Below are positions 58,078-64,000 of a DNA stretch of 64,000 nt, piece after piece. Location of the stretch: the NCBI GenBank assembly GCA_963837365.1, contig CAWIMW010000002.1:744001-808000 (forward strand), read 5' to 3'. A program made the position numbers and the translations under genes. Below the pieces are notes generated by a model. It was not told the origin of the DNA, ran no database searches, and worked only from the letters and a program-made list of their open reading frames with translations. This DNA is from CAWBXL01 sp963837365 (GTDB lineage Bacteria; Acidobacteriota; Terriglobia; Terriglobales; Acidobacteriaceae). Position 1 is the first letter of the stretch. Each line of letters opens with the position of its first letter.

Positions 58078-59265
58078 CTACGTAACAATCTCGCTGATGG
58101 TACCCGCGCCCACCGTGTGGCCGCCTTCGCGAATGGCGAAGCGCAATCCCTTCTCCATCGCCACCGGCGTGATCAGCTCGATTACCAGGCTCACGTTGTC
58201 TCCCGGCATCACCATCTCGGTGCCCGCCGGCAGTTCCGCTACTCCGGTCACGTCCGTCGTTCGCAGGTAAAACTGCGGACGGTAGCCCTTGAAGAACGGC
58301 GTATGCCTCCCGCCTTCTTCCTTGGTCAGGATGTAAACCTCCGCCTTAAACTTGGTGTGCGGCGTGATCGATCCCGGCTTCGCCAGTACCATGCCCCGCT
58401 CCACGTCTTCCTTGGCAATACCGCGCAGCAACAGACCAGCGTTGTCTCCCGCCAAGCCTTCATCCAGCTGCTTCTTGAACATTTCCACGCCTGTGACTAC
58501 CGTCTTGCGGGTGTCGCGGAAGCCCACGATCTCGATTTCCTCGCCTACCTTCACCTTGCCACGCTCGATACGCCCCGTGACCACCGTTCCGCGGCCCGAG
58601 ATCGAGAAGATATCTTCAATCGGCATCAGGAACGGCTTGTCCAACTCACGCGCCGGCTGCGGCACGCTCTTGTCCACCGCTTCCATCAGCTCGTCGATCT
58701 GCTTCTCCCACTTGGCTTCCCCGTTCAACGCGCCCAGCGCCGACAAACGCACCACCGGAACGTCGTCTCCTGGAAACTTGTAAGACTTCAGCAACTCTCT
58801 GACTTCGAGCTCCACCAGGTCGAGCAACTCTGCGTCATCCACCGCATCGCACTTGTTCAGCGCCACCACGATGTAGGGCACACCCACCTGACGCGCCAGC
58901 AGCACGTGCTCGCGGGTCTGCGGCATCGGCCCATCGGTCGCCGCGACAACTAAGATCGCCCCATCCATCTGCGCCGCGCCGGTGATCATGTTCTTGATGT
59001 AGTCGGCGTGACCCGGGCAGTCCACGTGCGCATAGTGACGGTTGGCCGTCTCGTACTCCACGTGCGCGGTGGCAATGGTGATTCCGCGCGCCTTTTCTTC
59101 CGGCGCATTGTCGATCGAATCAAATGACCGGAACACAATCTTCGGGTTGTGCTTCTGCAATACCTTGGTGATGGCCGCGGTCAACGTGGTCTTGCCATGA
59201 TCAATGTGACCAATCGTCCCTACATTGCAGTGCGGCTTATTGCGGTCAAATTTCTCTTTCGCCAT
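58078..59265 (-). CDS. tuf: elongation factor Tu
   Basis: 395 residues. GTPase motifs GHIDHGKTTLT, DCPGHADYIKNM and NKCD are intact, with domains II and III complete (the end reads VGAGTISEIV). It delivers aminoacyl-tRNA to the ribosome. Location next to tRNA genes and upstream of rpmG-secE corresponds to the tufB position of E. coli. 7-bp repeat arrays lie on both sides. Confidence 0.98.
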   Translation of the reverse strand: MAKEKFDRNKPHCNVGTIGHIDHGKTTLTAAITKVLQKHNPKIVFRSFDSIDNAPEEKARGITIATAHVEYETANRHYAHVDCPGHADYIKNMITGAAQMDGAILVVAATDGPMPQTREHVLLARQVGVPYIVVALNKCDAVDDAELLDLVELEVRELLKSYKFPGDDVPVVRLSALGALNGEAKWEKQIDELMEAVDKSVPQPARELDKPFLMPIEDIFSISGRGTVVTGRIERGKVKVGEEIEIVGFRDTRKTVVTGVEMFKKQLDEGLAGDNAGLLLRGIAKEDVERGMVLAKPGSITPHTKFKAEVYILTKEEGGRHTPFFKGYRPQFYLRTTDVTGVAELPAGTEMVMPGDNVSLVIELITPVAMEKGLRFAIREGGHTVGAGTISEIVT

Positions 59266-59268
59266 AGC

Positions 59269-59302
59269 AGCTCTTAGCTCCTAGCTTTTAGCTTCTAGCT
59301 CT
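59269..59302. repeat. single-arm 7-bp tandem array (unit AGCTNNT) just before tuf
   Basis: Five AGCTNNT units in the tuf leader, starting 3 bp from the start codon, so it occupies the expected ribosome-binding site. Only AGCTGCT-like sequence stands there. Confidence 0.8.
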
Positions 59303-59332
59303 AAACCTTCCAATCCTGCTAAATCCTTTGTG

Positions 59333-59432
59333 GCGGGCGACTCGCCCGCTTCTTTCGCCCCTACGGGGCTTGATCTTTGTTTCGCCTACCCAGGGCTTAC
59401 GCCCTGCCTGCATGCTTTCGCCCTTTCGGGGC
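59333..59432. repeat. cluster of four small hairpins in the tuf leader
   Basis: GCGGGCGA-C-TCGCCCGC (59333-59349, perfect), GCCCC-TAC-GGGGC (59357-59369), CAGGGC-TTAC-GCCCTG (59391-59406) and GCCC-TTTCG-GGGC (59420-59432). Together they look like one composite dispersed element. It lies between the 112-aa gene and tuf. Confidence 0.75.
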
Positions 59433-59455
59433 TATCAGCACAGGATTCGCCGGGC

Positions 59456-59794
59456 TCAGTAGTACTGATAAATCTTCTTGTACTTCGTTCGAAGCTCCAG
59501 GCTCACCGCTTCCAGCTTTGATAGATAAAATTCGCGCATCTGCGCCTGGTCCGGAACGGTCAACGCTTCATAAAGCTTGCGTGCGGTTGTGGACTTTGCT
59601 AGTTGCTCGTCCACCCGCTCCAGCAAACCCTGCGCGACGACCTGATCCCAGTGGCGGACCCGGACGCCTTCTTTCTCCAGCCGTTTGAGGAACTTTTCCA
59701 CCTGCTCCGGGCGAAAAACTCTTTCAATTGCGCCCCTCAGTTCCCCGAATTCTTTTTCCTGCTCAACTTTGATGGTTGCTTGTTCGAAGCCCAT
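59456..59794 (-). CDS. hypothetical protein, 112 aa, in the tRNA-tuf cluster
   Basis: Charged, entirely helical-looking protein (EQEKEFGELRGAIERVFRPE, then VEKFLKRLEKEGVRVRHWDQV, then LSKLEAVSLELRTKYKKIYQ). No family recognised. No signal peptide or membrane segment. It stands between tRNA-Gly and tuf, where E. coli has nothing, and is transcribed with them; this position suggests a translation-related or simply hitch-hiking gene, which is inference. Confidence 0.7.
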   Translation of the reverse strand: MGFEQATIKVEQEKEFGELRGAIERVFRPEQVEKFLKRLEKEGVRVRHWDQVVAQGLLERVDEQLAKSTTARKLYEALTVPDQAQMREFYLSKLEAVSLELRTKYKKIYQYY

Positions 59795-59813
59795 CGCACC
59801 TAACCTCGAATCG

Positions 59814-59888
59814 TGGAGCGGGAGGCGGGAATCGAACCCGCGACCAACAGCTTGGAAGGCTGTGACTCTACCACTGAGTTACTCCCGC
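59814..59888 (-). tRNA. tRNA-Gly (anticodon UCC)
   Basis: 75 nt with encoded CCA. Acceptor GCGGGAG/CTCCCGC, anticodon loop CTTCCAA giving TCC, T-arm GGGTTCGATTCCC. Confidence 0.97.
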
Positions 59889-59893
59889 CCAAC

Positions 59894-59927
59894 TTCAGCC
59901 GTCAGCTCTCAGCCTTCAGCTCTCAGT
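59894..59927. repeat. single-arm 7-bp tandem array (unit TCAGCYN) between two tRNA genes
   Basis: About five units of TCAGCYN in the tRNA-Thr to tRNA-Gly spacer. No second arm. Confidence 0.78.
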
Positions 59928-59939
59928 AAAACCAACTTC

Positions 59940-60015
<76 letters not shown>

Positions 60016-60028
60016 GAAAACTCACAGG

Positions 60029-60211
60029 CTACTCGTCGCTGTCGCTGGAGTGCATCGTTTCCTTCCTCCGCACCCAGGTTTTAAACGCGAACATGGCCAA
60101 TATCGCCAAGCACAGCAGCCTGATTCTCTCGTCATCCAGCGTGGTCCACGCGAGCACTCCCAACCCAACGAACGCGGCCATCGCCATTGCCAAACGCTTC
60201 ACGAGAATCAC
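60029..60211 (-). CDS. small two-helix membrane protein, 60 aa, between tRNA genes
   Basis: Two hydrophobic segments (AMAAFVGLGVLAW and LLCLAILAMFAF) with a charged tail (WVRRKETMHSSDSDE). The first possible start, a GTG at 60211, touches the CCA end of tRNA-Tyr, so translation would need an RNase-cleaved or very short leader; ATGs at 60187 and 60181 are alternatives. No family recognised. It could be a chance ORF, but the membrane pattern and charged ends look real. Confidence 0.45.
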   Translation of the reverse strand: MILVKRLAMAMAAFVGLGVLAWTTLDDERIRLLCLAILAMFAFKTWVRRKETMHSSDSDE

Positions 60212-60300
60212 TGGTGCACAGGGAAGGATTCGAACCTTCGTACCTCGCTAGGAGGGACAGATTTACAGTCTGTTGGCTTTAACCACTCACCCACCTGTGC
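60212..60300 (-). tRNA. tRNA-Tyr (anticodon GUA)
   Basis: Class II tRNA of 89 nt with encoded CCA. Acceptor GCACAGG/CCTGTGC, anticodon loop CTGTAAA giving GTA, long variable arm, T-arm AGGTTCGAATCCT. The 219-bp gap upstream to the next tRNA holds nothing I can identify. Confidence 0.97.
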
Positions 60301-60519
60301 AAAACCGTCAGACCCGAAGGCCCAAGCTTCCGGCAAACAATCTTCGGCATTTGCGCCACTACACAGACAAGCAATTTTCAGCAGGCGTTACACAGAAGAA
60401 CGTTGCGGGGCGCTTAACTATGCTGCCCAATTGGAAAGTTCTCTATGGAAGTTGCTGTTGGAAAATCTCTATGCCGCCACTACGCCGCGCAAAATGTCCT
60501 GCGTTCCGGAACCGATTCC

Positions 60520-60595
60520 TGGAGCTGACGGAGGGATTTGAACCCCCGACCCTCTGATTACAAATCAGATGCTCTACCAGCTGAGCTACGCCAGC
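60520..60595 (-). tRNA. tRNA-Thr (anticodon UGU)
   Basis: 76 nt with encoded CCA. Acceptor GCTGGCG/CGTCAGC with one G-T pair, anticodon loop TTTGTAA giving TGT, T-arm GGGGTTCAAATCCC. First gene of the cluster, equivalent to thrU of E. coli. Confidence 0.97.
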
Positions 60596-60669
60596 AATCT
60601 GGGACAGGTACTCCACCTGGAAGCCACACTAGTCCGCTGGTCCCTTCCTGCTAACCGGGACAATTTTAA

Positions 60670-60698
60670 AAGATACCATAGTGGGACTAGGGGTGCAA
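60670..60698 (-). promoter_or_regulatory. sigma70-like promoter of the tRNA-tuf cluster
   Basis: On the minus strand TTGCAC (60693-60698), 17-bp spacer, TATCTT (60670-60675), about 75 nt upstream of tRNA-Thr(UGU). It is the best promoter candidate for the cluster. Confidence 0.65.
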
Positions 60699-60797
60699 TC
60701 CGAACCAGCCGCACCGGCAAGGAAATAAAGTTTCTAGCCCCCATTTGACCCAAGGGAACGGGCCGGAATCCGTAAGTCGACGGTCCGGAAGCTTCCA

Positions 60798-62045
60798 TCA
60801 GCGACTAAACAGACTGACCGGCACACCCTCTCCCATTACCTTATATCCGGCGGGCCCTGGGTGCAGGTGGTCTCCACAATCGTAGGCTGGAAGCAGGCGA
60901 TCGGGATGGGCTGGATCGGCCGTCAGCTTGTCGAAATCAATGACGGCGTCGAAGTGGCCGGACTGGCGGACCCACTCGTTAACGGCTAAGCGATCGGCTT
61001 CGTTGGCCGGCGCGGGATGGTAGTAGTCGGAGCCTACGTACGGCGTGATGGTTGCGCCATACACCTTGATGCCGTGGTTGTGGGCGCGGAGGATGATCTG
61101 CTCATAAGCCCCAATCATTTCCTGCACTAGAGCTTCGTGCTCAGCCTTTGGTTGTTCCCCTTCGCGCGATAGCTTGCCCAGGTCATTCACGCCCTCAAAA
61201 ACAATAAGGTAGCGGACACCGCTCTGCGCGAGGATGTCGCGGTCAACCCGTGCAAGGGCGTTCGGACCCAGGCCGTCGGTAAGCAGGTGGTTGCCGCCAA
61301 TGCCGTGGTTCAGGACTGACAAGTTCCTGGTCTTGGGATTGGCCTGTAATTTCTTAGCCAGCACATCGGTCCAGCGGTCGTTTCCGTTGGTGGTGGCGCC
61401 GTGTCCGTCGGTGATGGAATCGCCCAGGACCACGATGGCCGCGGAGTTTTTTGCGGCGTTCACATCTATGCCCGCAATCCAGTACCAGTGTTCGATCTTT
61501 TTGGCCTCGGGCAAGTCGGCGGCGGAGACCAGGTCTCCATGCTGAAGATACGAAGTTGCGCGCGAGCCGGGGTGGCCGGTTTGCTGCGCGGGCGGTTCAT
61601 CTAAATGCAAAGTGATGTCCAGGTCGGAAAGCGCGGGAACAGGATAGGCGATGGGATCGGAGATGTACTCCGCGCCTGCGGGAATAGTGACGTCAGGGTG
61701 GCCGGAGAATGTGAGTCCCTTGTCAGTGGCAACATCAATTTTGGCCTCGGCGGTTTCGAGTGGCCGCGCGATGTGGACAGAGGTCACGCGCATCGGCATG
61801 GTCCCGAACGCATTGGAGATGTGGACACGCAGCGTTGTCCCTCCGACGCTTAAGTGAACGATCTGGCGCAAGGTGGCGTCACGGAGGTCATCGGGATTGA
61901 GCGCGTTGTGGGGCTCGGGAATTTGTTGCGACGCGGCCCAGGAGCCGACCCAGTCTCCGCCAACCGGTTTCGATTTCGCCGGCGCGGTGGCGGCACAACC
62001 GATGTAAAGAATAGTAAAAAGAAGAATTCGTAGATTGGTTTTCAT
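60798..62045 (-). CDS. secreted SGNH/GDSL-family hydrolase
   Basis: 415 residues from the ATG at 62045, which begins a clean signal peptide (TNLRILLFTILYIGCAA); the frame is open to 62132. An N-terminal beta-domain of about 190 residues precedes the SGNH domain: block I GDSITDGHG with S210, block II glycine G250, block III GVND, and block V DHLHPG with the Asp/His pair near the C-terminus. This architecture is that of secreted acyl-esterases acting on polysaccharides or lipids (inference). Confidence 0.92.
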   Translation of the reverse strand: MKTNLRILLFTILYIGCAATAPAKSKPVGGDWVGSWAASQQIPEPHNALNPDDLRDATLRQIVHLSVGGTTLRVHISNAFGTMPMRVTSVHIARPLETAEAKIDVATDKGLTFSGHPDVTIPAGAEYISDPIAYPVPALSDLDITLHLDEPPAQQTGHPGSRATSYLQHGDLVSAADLPEAKKIEHWYWIAGIDVNAAKNSAAIVVLGDSITDGHGATTNGNDRWTDVLAKKLQANPKTRNLSVLNHGIGGNHLLTDGLGPNALARVDRDILAQSGVRYLIVFEGVNDLGKLSREGEQPKAEHEALVQEMIGAYEQIILRAHNHGIKVYGATITPYVGSDYYHPAPANEADRLAVNEWVRQSGHFDAVIDFDKLTADPAHPDRLLPAYDCGDHLHPGPAGYKVMGEGVPVSLFSR

Positions 62046-62459
62046 AAGCTGAGATAAATTGCGGTGGTAGACTACGCTGTTTTTGTTTGTGTCAGCAACA
62101 AATAAATTGGAAAGATGGTGTGCAGGTTTCATAACTTTTCCTATCGTTTGTCATTCCAACGATTCGCGGAGCGAAGAGGAGGAATCTGCTTTTGGCCAAC
62201 AGCTTTGTGGCGCTATCCAGGAAAGCGGATTCCCTTCGACTTCGTTCAGAGCAGGCTCTCGCGCAAAAACCGCGCTTCGGAATGACGAAGAGTAAAGGGC
62301 AGCTATTTCAAATTGCATCGCTAATGAACGTGGGCCTGCCTGATGAGTTGGCCTGGCGGCAGCATGACAGCGGTCACACCGATCCCCGAATATGAAGTAT
62401 TTCATCCCGTGGGCAGACAAGTTCATTCATTGCTCGGGGAAATGAACCTGTTTGGATTG
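62046..62459. other. 414-bp intergenic gap
   Basis: Holds the third P1 palindromic repeat (62147-62288). The rest, including an AT-rich stretch after the repeat, shows no believable ORF, RNA fold or promoter. Confidence 0.5.
62147..62288. repeat. dispersed palindromic repeat, family P1, copy 3 (interrupted)
   Basis: Starts TTTGTCATTCC and ends CGGAATGACGA, with GAGGAGGAATCTGCTT inside. The right half diverges after AAAGCGGATTCC, where other sequence (CTTCGACTTCGTTCAGAGCA) has replaced the usual arm. Confidence 0.75.
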
Positions 62460-63278
62460 TTATTGGACCTTGCCAGATGAATTCTCCAGTATGACGTTGG
62501 AGAACACTGCCGTATCTGACTTGTCAGGCAGGTGCGAGCAAAAGCCGATGCCAACATAAAACGGCCCATCAATGTGCAATGTCATGGGCGCACCGAACTG
62601 GTGCATGGGCTCGCCATCCAGGCTGACAAAAAGCGCGAATGAATCCCCGCGCTTTTCGATGCCGATTCTTTTGGCGGAAATTCCAACCAGACTATCCGGG
62701 CTTTTGCCTCCCGGGCGGTCGCCACGGCTGCCGATCCGGTACTCGATGTCTTTGATGCGAACATTTTTTTCCGGGCGCCGGGCAAGTTGAATCATCCCTT
62801 CCCCGTGGAGGGCGACTAGAACTTCCTTGGAATCGTCTTCCAGGTCCTGGCGGATTACCAGCACCGCCTTGCGATCGCCGTAACCAGTCGGGTCGGGGAA
62901 TGAAATATCCGACGCGAGAGACACGTCGCCTGACATCTTCTTCCAGAGATAGCTGAATTCGTCGCGTGTGTACCAGACGTTGTAGCCGGCAGAGTTGACT
63001 GTGTACTGCTTCGTGCCGGCATGGTAACTGGCGCTGCCGGGGACGACTGCACTGCCGATATCGGATTGACCGTCGAAAATTCCGATTGGCGTGTCGAAAT
63101 TCTTGCTCGGCCGGTGGAAGTCAGAGGGAGGAGAAACTTGCGTGTGAGTTGCCGAGCCGGGCTGTGCCCACTCCGGCACAGCTGGAGTTGACTGTTGGTT
63201 CGGAGTCTGAGCGTTTAGCGGATTTCCACTGAGATTCATCGCAACCATAAGGCACACGAGCTTCCAGAACAATTTCAT
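62460..63278 (-). CDS. secreted protein with laminin-G/DUF1349-like domain, hypothetical
   Basis: 272 residues. Signal peptide (about 1-23), a Pro/Gln-rich linker (TPNQQSTPAVPEW), then a beta-rich domain of about 190 residues: IGIFDGQSDIGSAVVPGSAS, SYLWKKMSGDVSLASDI and ISAKRIGIEKRGDSFALFVS, like the concanavalin-like regions attached to TolB-type or sugar-degrading proteins. No catalytic signature is seen. It lies 43 bp downstream of the RraA-family gene on the same strand. Confidence 0.75.
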   Translation of the reverse strand: MKLFWKLVCLMVAMNLSGNPLNAQTPNQQSTPAVPEWAQPGSATHTQVSPPSDFHRPSKNFDTPIGIFDGQSDIGSAVVPGSASYHAGTKQYTVNSAGYNVWYTRDEFSYLWKKMSGDVSLASDISFPDPTGYGDRKAVLVIRQDLEDDSKEVLVALHGEGMIQLARRPEKNVRIKDIEYRIGSRGDRPGGKSPDSLVGISAKRIGIEKRGDSFALFVSLDGEPMHQFGAPMTLHIDGPFYVGIGFCSHLPDKSDTAVFSNVILENSSGKVQ

Positions 63279-63321
63279 GGCGTCTTATCAGCACTCCTCA
63301 ACCACGTTTCATCGGGTCCAA

Positions 63322-64000
63322 TCACTTATGCTCGTTCAGAATCTCCTCAATCCGAGACTTCGGAAACGGCAAATGATCTTCATTCTGTTTCAGCCATTGA
63401 TAGAAGTCCTGCTCGATGACATCGGACCAGCGGGCGTCGATTTGGCCGGCAGTGTACTTGCCTTCTTGCAGGCGCTGGTGTCCAAAAACGTCGCGCAGGT
63501 GGGTTTCTTCTGAGTACTTGACGACTTGCTCCGCAAGTTGCGGTGGAATAAAGATGACTCCGCCGTTCCGCCCCAGGACCACATCTCCAGGCATGACCAT
63601 CACGTGGCCAATCCGGGTCGGGGCATTGATGCTCACCATGGTTGAGTTCAGAAGCTTGCCCGACCTCAGCGAGCCGTAGTGGTGCGACGGGTCGTAAGAG
63701 CGGACGAAGGCGACAAAGTCCGGTAGTTCGTCGAGGCCGTTGATGTCCCGTACCGCGCCGTCGTAGACAATGCCGTTTCCTGATTTCGCGTAGATCGCAT
63801 TACCGACATTGTCGCCGATTGAAGGTCCGCCCTCTTTGAGTCCGAAGTGATCGCAGGTGTAGACGTCCCGCTTCTGCAACATGTCTACAGGCCAGGCATT
63901 CATTCCGCCGATCCGGTGCATCTTCGCGCCTTCTTCTTCCAACACTTTTTGCACGTCAGGACGGCCCGGCATCCACGTAGCCGTAAGCGCCCGCCCGACT
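63322..64000 (-). CDS. RraA/HMG-aldolase family protein, 5' truncated by window end
   Basis: The frame stays open to the last base, with conserved sequence ALTATWMPGRPDV upstream of the first internal ATG, so the start lies outside the window; about 226 codons are visible. The family motif GNGIVYDGAVRDINGL, with the substrate-binding arginine and metal-site aspartate, is present, so catalytic aldolase/decarboxylase activity is more likely than the RNase E-inhibitor role of E. coli RraA. The C-terminal extension RWSDVIEQDFYQWLKQ is longer than in short members. Confidence 0.88.
   Translation of the reverse strand, partial: VGRALTATWMPGRPDVQKVLEEEGAKMHRIGGMNAWPVDMLQKRDVYTCDHFGLKEGGPSIGDNVGNAIYAKSGNGIVYDGAVRDINGLDELPDFVAFVRSYDPSHHYGSLRSGKLLNSTMVSINAPTRIGHVMVMPGDVVLGRNGGVIFIPPQLAEQVVKYSEETHLRDVFGHQRLQEGKYTAGQIDARWSDVIEQDFYQWLKQNEDHLPFPKSRIEEILNEHK

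Noticed and set aside
60050..60557. Plus-strand frames across the tRNA cluster
   Set aside because: They run through tRNA-Tyr and tRNA-Thr on the opposite strand and have no coding character.

Overview
The window looks like a chromosomal core segment of an acidobacterium, probably a Terriglobia or Koribacter-like lineage. This is inferred from the mix of protein families (GH172/DUF2961, DUF4139, choice-of-anchor D plus FnIII, carboxypeptidase-regulatory-like secreted proteins, CPBP and rhomboid proteases, PilZ-tailed hybrid kinase), the moderately high GC and the many small dispersed intergenic palindromes. No rRNA, phage, insertion sequence or CRISPR array is visible.

Layout. 1-15 kb: the end of a GH172-type glycoside hydrolase, a secreted aldose 1-epimerase, tRNA-Ser, an apparently autoregulated Fic protein, an SMP-30 lactonase, a beta-barrel protein, leuC-leuD, an MFS transporter, glycosyltransferases, a 2OG-Fe(II) oxygenase and a lone MacB-type permease. 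15-25 kb: a Trm112-like zinc ribbon too short for routine ORF calling, folD, coaE, an HtrA protease, SRPBCC, GNAT and aldo/keto reductase genes, and the rplU-rpmA-obgE ribosome cluster. 25-44 kb: a membrane hybrid histidine kinase with a PilZ tail, nadD, two paralogous secreted proteins, a GT-C-like membrane protein, a CPBP protease, DUF4139, and a minus-strand run from a LysW-like protein through two secreted carboxypeptidase-regulatory-like proteins and iscX to hypotheticals. These are followed by an M28 peptidase, a rhomboid, a hydrolase, a multicopper oxidase, pyruvate kinase and a YihY protein.

44.8-60.7 kb is the translation/transcription super-cluster, all on the minus strand: tRNA-Thr(UGU), tRNA-Tyr, a small membrane protein, tRNA-Thr(GGU), tRNA-Gly, a 112-aa hypothetical, tuf, rpmG, tRNA-Trp, secE, nusG, rplK, rplA, rplJ, rplL, rpoB, rpoC. 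A good promoter lies upstream and a strong terminator follows rpoC. The window ends with an SGNH hydrolase, a secreted laminin-G-like protein and a truncated RraA-family gene.

The most unusual signal is not a gene. At least thirteen intergenic sites hold short tandem arrays with a strict 7-bp (sometimes 8- or 9-bp) period, mostly built as two inverted arms. In two cases the arms differ by exactly one repeat unit. They sit inside the most conserved operons, including rpoB/rpoC, rplJ/rplA/rplK, nusG/rplK, rpmG/tuf and the obgE start. At least three larger palindromic repeat families are also scattered between genes; one supplies the stop codons of nadD and rplJ, and another encodes the C-terminus of the CPBP protease. 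Finally, rplL carries two compensating frameshifts that scramble about 31 residues around its hinge, which is either an assembly error or a very odd L7/L12.
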